DNA of 52,404 bases from Candidatus Omnitrophota bacterium (lineage in GTDB: Bacteria; Omnitrophota; Gorgyraeia; Zapsychrales; Fredricksoniimonadaceae), in assembly GCA_015232565.1 (NCBI GenBank), contig JADFZK010000018.1:1-52404 (forward strand). Reading direction: 5' to 3'. The notes under the pieces are model-generated. The model was given only the letters and a program-made list of their open reading frames with translations. It was not told the origin of the DNA and did no database searches. This document shows positions 42,818-49,963 of the stretch, in pieces. The first letter of the stretch is position 1, and every line of letters begins with the position of its first letter. The position numbers were made by a program, and so were the translations under genes.

Positions 42818-43744
42818 ATGAAAAAAATCCCCCTGCCGATACGATTGTTCAGTGTTTTGTTGGGTTTGGTTCTCCCGGCTTTTTTTGCTGTTGCCGCTTT
42901 TGCCAATAATGCTGTTGTTATTGATGGCGTTGCGTTTAGTGTAACGAAAGTGACCTACGGCCAGTGGACCAAGCCACAGCCAGCGTCGAGTGAAAGGCTG
43001 GCGGATAGTGCCGGCAAGGAATTCCCGGCCATTCCCTATGTGGCCATTTCCTTTGCCATGGATAACAAGAACACCACCAAAAAGATCGACCTGGGCTGGA
43101 AGATCGAATGTAAATTGTTCGACGAATTCGGCAATCGCTATCGGGCCATGAAGCGGCCCGATGATTATCAGGCTTCGTTGTTGTCTATCTCCAAGAATTT
43201 CCCCAGCCTGTATCCCGGCGAACAATACAAGGAGACCGTTTTTTTTGAAGCGCCCATAAAAGATGCCCGGACCATGAAGCTGGTAGTGGCATCCGCAGAC
43301 CTTAAGCTTTCCCGTCCGGTGGAGCTGGTTTTTGCGACGGATACTATTCAGCCGATGCCGGTTGAATTGCTGGCAGTTAAGAAAGAAGTTGTATCAGATG
43401 TAAAACCGGCCGGTGCAATAACCGTCCCGCCGGCGGCCGAATCCGCCGAGATCATGATAACCTCACCCGAGCAGGGGGTGGTGTGGGATCAGGGCCAGTC
43501 TGCGCGGGTGCAAATAGAACTGCCCAGCGGCCCCATGCCCAGGAACATTATTGTTATCGGGTTCGACAATACTTTCAATGATGTTTCTCCGGCGCGAAAC
43601 AATGTTTACGATATCAATGTGCCTGCCGACCAGCCTCCGGGCGAGTATCTGGTTAATATTATTGCCCATTGGCCCGATGAACGTATTTCATCCGCTACCT
43701 TAAGGCTCTTTGTTAAGGACGCCACACCGTTAGGGGTTATTTGA
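42818..43744 (+). CDS. Exported protein of unknown function with C-terminal Ig-like domain
   Basis: A 308-residue protein with a signal peptide (about 1-29, ending AFAN). Residues about 30-170 look like a beta-sandwich (VAISFAMDNKNTTKKIDLGW; SLYPGEQYKETVFFEAP), similar to DUF4352-type extracellular domains. A Pro/Ala-rich linker leads to a C-terminal Ig-like domain (about 205-305, ITSPEQGVVWDQGQSARVQI). No catalytic motif. It is probably periplasmic or surface-exposed. The ATG has no ribosome site, and a strong promoter is immediately upstream. Confidence 0.75.
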   Translation: MKKIPLPIRLFSVLLGLVLPAFFAVAAFANNAVVIDGVAFSVTKVTYGQWTKPQPASSERLADSAGKEFPAIPYVAISFAMDNKNTTKKIDLGWKIECKLFDEFGNRYRAMKRPDDYQASLLSISKNFPSLYPGEQYKETVFFEAPIKDARTMKLVVASADLKLSRPVELVFATDTIQPMPVELLAVKKEVVSDVKPAGAITVPPAAESAEIMITSPEQGVVWDQGQSARVQIELPSGPMPRNIIVIGFDNTFNDVSPARNNVYDINVPADQPPGEYLVNIIAHWPDERISSATLRLFVKDATPLGVI

Positions 43745-43790
43745 TCTGCCAAAATATGCTTTTTCCCATAGTATGTGGTACACTTTCAGT

Positions 43791-44270
43791 ATGAAGATAA
43801 TCTCGGCTGCGCTTACATTTTTTCTGACCTTCGTCTTCGCCTTTCAATGCCTGGCGCAGGAGGTTTACCTGGAACCGGTTTATGGCAAGGGGTTGTTTGC
43901 CGCGCCGGCTGCGGCCCGCCTTAAGTTCCAGAATGAAACCGGCATGTCCTGGTACGACGTTACAGTTCGTTCCCGTTATGACTTCTTGCTCAAATGGGAA
44001 GCCGCGCAAAAAGCGGCGGCCCAGGCCCGGTTTAAGGAAGACCAAGCCCGTGCCGCTTTGAACAAGATCAAGTCCGACGCTGATAAAGCACGTATGCAGA
44101 AAGCCCGCGCACGGGCCAAGGTTGAGGCGGCGCGTTTGAAGGTTTTGGCTAATGAGAAACGCGCCAGCGATAAACAGATCGCGGCCATGAAAAAGCAACG
44201 CGCCAAAACGCTGAGAGAGTTACGTCGCAAGCAAAAAGCGCGCACCAGCAAAGCGCGTTCACGCCGGTAG
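43791..44270 (+). CDS. Exported, strongly basic coiled-coil protein
   Basis: From ATG 43791 (MKIISAALTFFLTF) the protein has 159 residues and a signal peptide cut near CLAQ. A frame extending 18 bases upstream would spoil the signal peptide. After a short folded part (about 20-65) the rest is Ala/Lys/Arg-rich and predicted to be a long helix or coiled coil, ending in KARTSKARSRR. No family recognised. Its basic tail could bind nucleic acid or cell-wall polymers, but that is only a guess. It ends 9 nt before the HAD gene. Confidence 0.65.
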   Translation: MKIISAALTFFLTFVFAFQCLAQEVYLEPVYGKGLFAAPAAARLKFQNETGMSWYDVTVRSRYDFLLKWEAAQKAAAQARFKEDQARAALNKIKSDADKARMQKARARAKVEAARLKVLANEKRASDKQIAAMKKQRAKTLRELRRKQKARTSKARSRR

Positions 44271-44279
44271 TTTGGCCCA

Positions 44280-44942
44280 ATGAAAATCCCCGCTTTTAAA
44301 GCTGTACTTTTTGACATGGACGGTGTGATCACCGATACCATGCCCTATCATTTTCGCGCCTGGCGCAAGGTGTTTGGCGCACATGGGCTAAAGGTCTCCA
44401 AGTTCGATGTTTACCGCCGGGAAGGGCAGAAGGGCACTAAAAGTATCCAGGAGATCTTTGCGCAAGCGGGGATACTTTTAACTCCGGAGATGGCCGGCCG
44501 CATAATTGCCGAGAAAGAACTGCTTTTTAAAAAGATCCTGCGTCAGCGTTTTATTCCCGGATCCCGGACGTTAGTCAGTCGGCTGTCCCGCCGGGGCCTG
44601 CGCCTGGCTTTGGTCACCGGTACGTCCCGGCACGAAGTTGAGCATACCTTGCCGAAGGGGCTTTTGAGTTTGTTTCAGGCCACAATAACTGGTAGTGATG
44701 TGCGCCTGGGGAAACCTGATCCGGAGCCTTATTTGAAGGCGCTTAAAGCGCTCAAGATCAATGCGCGTGAGGCAGTGGTTATTGAGAACGCCCCTTTTGG
44801 TATAATGTCGGCCAAGGCGGCCGGGATCACCTGTTATGCCGTCACCACGTCCTTGCCGAAAGAATACCTGGGCCAGGCCGACAAAGTCTTTAAAAACATG
44901 AAATCCTTAACAGATGTTTTGATTAAAGAAGTGAATGTTTAA
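44280..44942 (+). CDS. HAD superfamily IA hydrolase, beta-phosphoglucomutase-like
   Basis: A 220-residue protein. Motif I is FDMDGVITDTMPYHFRAW near residue 11 (nucleophile Asp plus acid/base Asp) and motif II VTGTSRHEV. The motif III/IV region is GSDVRLGKPDPEPYLKALKAL and VIENAPFGIMSAKAAGI. The cap is of the helical C1 type, as in beta-phosphoglucomutase and related phosphatases. The substrate is unknown. No clear ribosome site precedes the ATG. Confidence 0.85.
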   Translation: MKIPAFKAVLFDMDGVITDTMPYHFRAWRKVFGAHGLKVSKFDVYRREGQKGTKSIQEIFAQAGILLTPEMAGRIIAEKELLFKKILRQRFIPGSRTLVSRLSRRGLRLALVTGTSRHEVEHTLPKGLLSLFQATITGSDVRLGKPDPEPYLKALKALKINAREAVVIENAPFGIMSAKAAGITCYAVTTSLPKEYLGQADKVFKNMKSLTDVLIKEVNV

Positions 44943-44970
44943 CGGCATAAATTCTTGATAATATACATTA

Positions 44971-45023
44971 GCGTAGCGGCCGACCTTGCTCCAGTCCCCG
45001 TTAGGGGATGTCGGCCCGGCGAT
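44971..45023. repeat. Dispersed palindromic repeat copy with a 20-nt insertion in its loop
   Basis: Core GTAGCGGCCGACCTTG ... TGTCGGCCCGGCGAT matches the copy at 49766 except for 20 extra bases at 44989-45008. The insert itself contains a small hairpin (CCCC-GTTA-GGGG). The NAD kinase frame can be read back into this repeat, but the gene starts after it. Confidence 0.8.
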
Positions 45024-45036
45024 TTACAAAGGCCTG

Positions 45037-45888
45037 ATGAACAATACAAATCTTACAGCATTGGTGATCTACAAACGCAGTCCCCTGCTGGCGGCCGGCA
45101 CCTCGGTGGCGGCGGCTAATTTGCGGTTTCGGCAGAATCATGCCTGCCATTATGCCGCTTTACGCAAGGTGTCAACTGTCCTCAAAAGCCTGGGCATTAC
45201 TTTTTATCAGCAGTTGCGGGGGACGACGTTTAATCACCAGGGTTGCGGCCTTATTATCACGGTGGGGGGGGATGGCACTTTCCTCAACGCCGCCCGTCAG
45301 GCCGACGAGAGGCAATTGATCCTGGGCGTGAACTCCGACCCTTCCTGGAGCGTGGGGCAGTTTTGCGTAGCCAACGCGGACACCTTTGAGAAAGTCCTGA
45401 AACAAACGCTTAAAGCTCCGCGGTTTATCAAGGTCTATAAACTGCAGGCCAGCTTTCTGGACGAGAAGCCGGTAAGGACCATTGAATGCCTGAATGATAT
45501 CCTGGTTTGCCATGCCAATCCGGCGGCCATGAGCCGTTATGGTCTGGCGGCGGGCCGGGTTTTTGAAGAACAGCGCAGTTCGGGGGTATGGTTCTCGTCG
45601 GCGGGTGGTTCAACGGGGGCTATTTTCTCGTCGGGCGGTGCCAAACTGCCGTTGGGCAGTCGGGTTATCCAGTACAAGCCGCGTGAACTTTACCATGGTA
45701 TTCAAACAGCTTACAAACTGGCGGGTGGGACCATCAAGCCCGGGAACAGCGTGGACATTACTTCCCGAATGCCGCACGGCAGGGTGTTCTTTGACGGGGC
45801 GCATATCAAGCAGACTTTGATCTTCGGAAAAACCCTGCGCGTAAATTCGTCCCCGCACTTTATACGCCTGGTCAGGCCGGAGCATTGA
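45037..45888 (+). CDS. NAD kinase family protein
   Basis: A 283-residue protein of the NAD/diacylglycerol kinase fold, expected to phosphorylate NAD to NADP. The diagnostic [13 protein letters not shown] motif is near residue 75, followed by [14 protein letters not shown] and a [12 protein letters not shown] segment in place of the usual TPTGSTAY-type loop. The ATG at 45037 follows AAAGGCCTG. An open frame upstream to 44986 only reads a palindromic repeat. The sequence is divergent from the common NadK pattern, so substrate preference is uncertain. The stop shares a base with the next start (TGATG). Confidence 0.8.
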   Translation: MNNTNLTALVIYKRSPLLAAGTSVAAANLRFRQNHACHYAALRKVSTVLKSLGITFYQQLRGTTFNHQGCGLIITVGGDGTFLNAARQADERQLILGVNSDPSWSVGQFCVANADTFEKVLKQTLKAPRFIKVYKLQASFLDEKPVRTIECLNDILVCHANPAAMSRYGLAAGRVFEEQRSSGVWFSSAGGSTGAIFSSGGAKLPLGSRVIQYKPRELYHGIQTAYKLAGGTIKPGNSVDITSRMPHGRVFFDGAHIKQTLIFGKTLRVNSSPHFIRLVRPEH

Positions 45889-46115
45889 TGCCAGTTGCCA
45901 AACATTCCGATCCTTTGCACGGAGTAACCCTGGAAACGGTGGTGACCAGTTTAATGAACCGCTACGGCTGGGAAGAGTTGTCGCGGCGTATCCGGATAAA
46001 ATGCTTTTCCAATGATCCCAGTATAAAGTCCAGCCTGGTATTCCTGCGGCGCACACCCTGGGCGCGCAAAAAGGTGGAAGATCTTTATATCCATGCCTCG
46101 CATGAAAAAGCTTAG
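45888..46115 (+). CDS. VF530 family putative DNA-binding protein
   Basis: A 75-residue protein. [40 protein letters not shown] and [20 protein letters not shown] match the VF530 (DUF2132) family almost end to end. The family fold has been linked to DNA binding, but the role is not established. The start overlaps the NAD kinase stop by one base. Confidence 0.88.
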   Translation: MPVAKHSDPLHGVTLETVVTSLMNRYGWEELSRRIRIKCFSNDPSIKSSLVFLRRTPWARKKVEDLYIHASHEKA

Positions 46116-46199
46116 CAATCCCGCTACGATCTACAAACCCTCTTTAACAATATAATAAAATTTATTAGAGTTTCATTGATTCAAACTTAATTGAATTTA

Positions 46200-46235
46200 A
46201 AATGTTTAATATGGAGCGTCTAATATTAAACATTT
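46200..46235. promoter_or_regulatory. Inverted repeat immediately before the start codon of the first repeat-built exported protein
   Basis: Perfect 13-bp arms AAATGTTTAATAT (46200-46212) and ATATTAAACATTT (46223-46235) with a 10-nt loop end one base before the ATG at 46237. The region has no Shine-Dalgarno sequence. It could be an operator or an RNA hairpin covering the start codon. Confidence 0.6.
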
Positions 46236-46236
46236 A

Positions 46237-49200
46237 ATGACTTCATCCAGAACACCCAAACCCAACTCTCTTTTTACGAGTCAGTTCTCTCAACTGGCGC
46301 GGGGAGCTTTTTGCTTTTTTGCCCTGCTGTCATTGTTTGCCGCACCAGCCGGCGCTGTTAATGATGGCCGCGGCAATGAGGTTATTAATAACAACGTCGG
46401 GGTGGGGATCGCCGTCCCGACTGCCAAACTGGCGGTAGATGGTTCGGTATATGTGCTGGATGGTAACGTGGGGATCGGCACTATTACGCCCATGGCCAGG
46501 CTGCAGATCGACGGCGCGATCTATGCCGGCACGATCAAGCCTTCAAATTCCTCGATCGACCTTTCTCTGCCCGGCAACGCCATGTTCGGTGGCAATGTGG
46601 AAATGGACGGCGCGCTGTATGTGGATAGCGGCATTTATTTCACCGGTCCGCTGGTGGGTGACGGGTCGCGGCTCTCCGGCATTATCTCAAGCTCCAGCAC
46701 GATCATAAACGACGTGGACACCGCGGTCTATACGGTCGACGGCACTAACGCCCGCGTGGGTTTCAATATCAATGGTTCAACGTCCATGATTATGGACCAA
46801 AATGGCAATCTGGGCATCGGCACTACCAGTCCAGTAGCCGGACTGCAGGTGGGCAGTGGCTCGCCGTCTTCGACCAACACTTTAACCAGTGCGGATATGC
46901 TGGTGGCCGGTAAGCTGGAAGTCGACGGAAGCCTTTATTCCTGGGGCAATATGGGCATTGGCGTGGCCCGGCCAACGAATAAATTGTCGGTTTCGGGTAA
47001 TGCTAATATAACAGGTAACACAGACATTGATGGCAATGTGGCTTTCGGTAATAACAGTTCCGTGGGCACTAATGCAACTATTAATGCGGCCCGGACTTTA
47101 ACAAGCATCACTAATCATGAGATCGGTATCAATGGCGGCGTTTCGGCTAATGTGTCTGGCGACACCGTTAAATCCTATCGCGGCTTACAGTTCTACACCG
47201 AGGTCCCAACTGGCAATGTGCGCAATTTCTCCGGCTCTCTGGATGGCAGTTTTGCTTCTGCCGAGCATTACGGCAGTGGAACGGTAAACCAGGCTATAGG
47301 CGGATTTAATACGGTTATTGCGTCCACTCCGGGTGGCGGTAAGATTAATGTTGGCTTTGCCACTTTTGGCGATATTCTAAACCAGGGCTCGGGGGAATTA
47401 ACCGACGGCTATGCGATCTACGGATCCATTGAGAATTATGGCGCCGGGTCGATAGTAAATGCGTATGCGTTGTACGCGGCCTCGCCCAGGATAACCGCCG
47501 GTTCGATCACGAACAATTACGGGCTGTATATCGCCAATCAAACGGGCGCCACAACATCCAATTACGCTGTTTATTCCGCAGGGGGGACTAATTACTTTGG
47601 CGGCAATACGGGTATCGGGACCACGGCGCCCGCGGCTAAATTGCAAGTGGACGGGGCGGTTTATATTGGGACAACCGTGCCTTCGCATACGACTGAAGTC
47701 TTGATGGGAACATCCGGTAACGCTATGTTCGGCAAGAACGTGGAAATCGACGGCGCTTTGTATGTGGATAGCGGTATTTACTTCACCGGCCCGCTGGTGG
47801 GTGACGGGTCGCGGCTCTCGGGCATTGTTTCCGGCTCCAGCACGATTATTAATGACGTGGACACCGCGGTCTACACGATCGATGGTGCCAACGCGCGATT
47901 GGGTTTTAACATCAATGGCTCAACCTCGATGATCATTGACCAGAACGGCAATGTGGGTATCGGATCGACCAGCCCAACTGATAAGCTGGGAGTGTCGGGA
48001 ACATCGGCAATGATCAAGGTCATGGATCCGGCTTATTCTACCAATCATTTAAAGCTGGGGGTTGTTAACAACGGCTCGGGGTCATATGCCGGTATATGGT
48101 TAAACGCGGTTACTCCGTCGGTATCTAACTACTCTTTCCTGTATAGCGGATACGGGGTTGCGTTTAACGCGGCCACTGCCCAGGATATTCGTTTCAGGAT
48201 CAACAATCTGGACAAGATGATATTGAGTACCGGCGGAAATGTCGGTATTGCAACCCTGGTTCCAGCGGCCGCGCTGGAAGTGGATGGCGCGATCTATGCG
48301 AATGCGGGGGCAATGCCATCACATACTACCGAAGTCCTGCTGGGCACCGCTGGTAACGCCATGTTTGGCCGCAATGTTGAGATCGACGGCGCGGTTTATG
48401 TTGACAGTAGTATTTATAACACAGGTTCTATTCAGGCCGGGACAACTGCGCCTTCTCATACGCAGGTTGCACTGGGCACTGCTGGTCATGGCATGTTTGG
48501 CGGGAACGTTGAGATCGATGGCTTGCTTTATGTGGACGGCGCGCTTTACGTGGAAGGCACCCGGGTGACCGGTGGCAGCGGCACCACGATCGCGGGGCTC
48601 ACGGCCAACAATGTTTCCATGGCTAATTCCGCGGGTAACAATCTTATTGATTCAGCCATCTATAGTGTCGGCAGTTACGTGGGCATCGGGTCCACGTCGC
48701 CGAGCTCGGCTTTGGACGTTATCGGCAGTGCTTTCCCGGTTATAAAGGGCACGCGCACTTCCAGCGGCACCAACACTTCGCTTTCGGCGATCGCGGTCAA
48801 GCAAAAGACCACCTCCGACATGGCGAATGGTTTCGGGACTTCGTTCTCGTTTATCATTGAGGACAGCGCCAATGTGGAGAATGTTCTGGGCGGCATGGGA
48901 GCGGTCCGGGACGGCGCTGATAATTCCGGGGCTTTGACCTTTGATACCAGGACCCTGAATGTGCAATCCGAAAAGATGCGCATTTCGACCGACGGCAATC
49001 TGGGCATCGGCACCACCGCCCCGCGCGGGAAGCTGGAAGTGGACGGCTCGGTTTATGTGATGAGCGGCAATATAGGTATAGGAACGACCACAGCGACTGC
49101 CGGCCTAGACGTGGTCAGCTCCGTCTTCCCGGTTATGAAAGGCATCCGGACATCCACCGGCACCAGCACCAGCCTCTCGGCTCTGGAAGTCAAGCAAAGA

Positions 49201-49728
49201 ACAACGGAGGATATGGTGGACGGTTTCGGAAGCGCCGTTTCATTTGCTGTTGAGGATAGCGCAGGTGTGGAGAATGTGCTGGGCAGTATCGGTGCGGTAC
49301 GCGATGGCGCGGATGATTCCGGCGCTTTGACGTTTGACACCAGAACGTCTGGCGTGCAAACCGAGAAAATGCGCATATCAACCAGCGGCAATGTGGGGAT
49401 CGGCACTATATCTCCTGGATCCACTTTTGACCTTAAAGGTTCTTTTGCGGTCTATCGCGTGGCCAAAGACGCCGATGCCACTACATCTGGTGAAGTAATT
49501 ATTGGCGTAACATCAACCGCCGCGGCGCGCACCATCACGCTCGCCAATGCCGACAAAGTGGCCGGCCGGATCATTATGGTGAAAGACGAATCGGGCGCGG
49601 CCGCCACGAACAATATTACGGTGCAGGCCGAGGCGGGCACCATCGACGGGGCCGCCAATGTGGTGATCTCCGCGAATTACGGCGTAGTGCGGGTCTATTC
49701 CGACGGGAGCAACTGGTTTTCATTCTAA
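46237..49728 (+). CDS. Repeat-built exported surface protein (paralogue 1)
   Basis: A 1163-residue protein. A long polar start is followed by a hydrophobic signal segment (about 25-41, FCFFALLSLFAAPAGA). The rest is built of repeats of the pattern N[VL]GIGTTxPxAxLxVDGxIY and GNAMFGGNVEIDGALYVDS, typical of tail-fibre-like or beta-helical surface proteins. Two DNA-level duplications are clear: about 46600-46860 recurs 1143 bp later, and 48690-49020 recurs 390 bp later. The C-terminal 100 residues (AARTITLANADKVAGRIIMV, ending VVRVYSDGSNWFSF) resemble a tail-fibre end domain. No peptidase S74 chaperone is seen. The ATG follows a hairpin with no ribosome site. Confidence 0.75.
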   Translation: MTSSRTPKPNSLFTSQFSQLARGAFCFFALLSLFAAPAGAVNDGRGNEVINNNVGVGIAVPTAKLAVDGSVYVLDGNVGIGTITPMARLQIDGAIYAGTIKPSNSSIDLSLPGNAMFGGNVEMDGALYVDSGIYFTGPLVGDGSRLSGIISSSSTIINDVDTAVYTVDGTNARVGFNINGSTSMIMDQNGNLGIGTTSPVAGLQVGSGSPSSTNTLTSADMLVAGKLEVDGSLYSWGNMGIGVARPTNKLSVSGNANITGNTDIDGNVAFGNNSSVGTNATINAARTLTSITNHEIGINGGVSANVSGDTVKSYRGLQFYTEVPTGNVRNFSGSLDGSFASAEHYGSGTVNQAIGGFNTVIASTPGGGKINVGFATFGDILNQGSGELTDGYAIYGSIENYGAGSIVNAYALYAASPRITAGSITNNYGLYIANQTGATTSNYAVYSAGGTNYFGGNTGIGTTAPAAKLQVDGAVYIGTTVPSHTTEVLMGTSGNAMFGKNVEIDGALYVDSGIYFTGPLVGDGSRLSGIVSGSSTIINDVDTAVYTIDGANARLGFNINGSTSMIIDQNGNVGIGSTSPTDKLGVSGTSAMIKVMDPAYSTNHLKLGVVNNGSGSYAGIWLNAVTPSVSNYSFLYSGYGVAFNAATAQDIRFRINNLDKMILSTGGNVGIATLVPAAALEVDGAIYANAGAMPSHTTEVLLGTAGNAMFGRNVEIDGAVYVDSSIYNTGSIQAGTTAPSHTQVALGTAGHGMFGGNVEIDGLLYVDGALYVEGTRVTGGSGTTIAGLTANNVSMANSAGNNLIDSAIYSVGSYVGIGSTSPSSALDVIGSAFPVIKGTRTSSGTNTSLSAIAVKQKTTSDMANGFGTSFSFIIEDSANVENVLGGMGAVRDGADNSGALTFDTRTLNVQSEKMRISTDGNLGIGTTAPRGKLEVDGSVYVMSGNIGIGTTTATAGLDVVSSVFPVMKGIRTSTGTSTSLSALEVKQRTTEDMVDGFGSAVSFAVEDSAGVENVLGSIGAVRDGADDSGALTFDTRTSGVQTEKMRISTSGNVGIGTISPGSTFDLKGSFAVYRVAKDADATTSGEVIIGVTSTAAARTITLANADKVAGRIIMVKDESGAAATNNITVQAEAGTIDGAANVVISANYGVVRVYSDGSNWFSF
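46603..46860 (+). repeat. Intragenic repeat A, copy 1
   Basis: It contains GTGGATAGCGG ... TCCAGCACGAT ... GACGTGGACACCGCGGTCTA. The second copy lies exactly 1143 bp (381 codons) downstream at about 47746-48000, with mostly synonymous differences. Confidence 0.8.
47746..48000 (+). repeat. Intragenic repeat A, copy 2
   Basis: This is the copy of 46603-46860 at a distance of 1143 bp. Both encode the YVDSGIYFTGPLVGDGSRLS and DVDTAVYT modules. Confidence 0.8.
48690..49410 (+). repeat. Intragenic tandem repeat B, two units of 390 bp
   Basis: Units at about 48690-49020 and 49080-49410 align without gaps at a distance of 390 bp (130 codons). Each encodes FPV-KG-RTS-GT-TSLSA ... VENVLG ... GALTFDTRT ... 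EKMRIST. Confidence 0.85.
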
Positions 49729-49765
49729 GTTGGATGTTTAGCGGGTTGCGATAATTACTCATGTT

Positions 49766-49806
49766 CGTAGGGGCCGACCTTGTGTCGGCCCGGCGATAAG
49801 ACGATA
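49766..49806. repeat. Dispersed palindromic repeat copy (forward, left half of inverted pair)
   Basis: Core CGTAGGGGCCGACC-TTGT-GTCGGCCCGGC with right flank GATAAGACGATA. A partner in opposite orientation lies 30 bp downstream. Confidence 0.85.
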
Positions 49807-49836
49807 TTTATTGTGTGCATTAATTATTGTTTAATT

Positions 49837-49865
49837 GCCGGGCGGACACAAGGTCCGCCCCTACG
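49837..49865. repeat. Dispersed palindromic repeat copy (reverse, right half of inverted pair)
   Basis: GCCGGGCGGACACAAGGTCC continues to CGCCCCTACG. It is the reverse orientation of the same unit and forms a 100-bp inverted pair with the copy at 49766. Confidence 0.85.
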
Positions 49866-49868
49866 ATC

Positions 49869-49942
49869 ACGAATACTGGACTCAAATATGCGTATAGTTA
49901 CGCACACGAATAATGGACTCAAATAGGCGTACAGTTACTTAA
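49869..49942 (+). repeat. Tandem direct repeat, two units of 37 bp
   Basis: ACGAATACTGGACTCAAATA and ACGAATAATGGACTCAAATA begin units at 49869 and 49906. Both continue with (T/G)GCGTA(T/C)AGTTAC. The second ends just before the AAGGAGG ribosome site of the next gene. Confidence 0.75.
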
Positions 49943-49963
49943 GTCTTAAGGAGGCTGGAGAAC

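Noticed and set aside
44986..45036. N-terminal extension of the NAD kinase
   Set aside because: The codons come from a palindromic repeat. ATG 45037 has a ribosome site and gives a normal family start.
48239..48568. Open frame overlapping the repeat-built exported protein
   Set aside because: It is one of several out-of-frame openings caused by repetitive, GC-balanced repeats. The translation has no plausible protein character.
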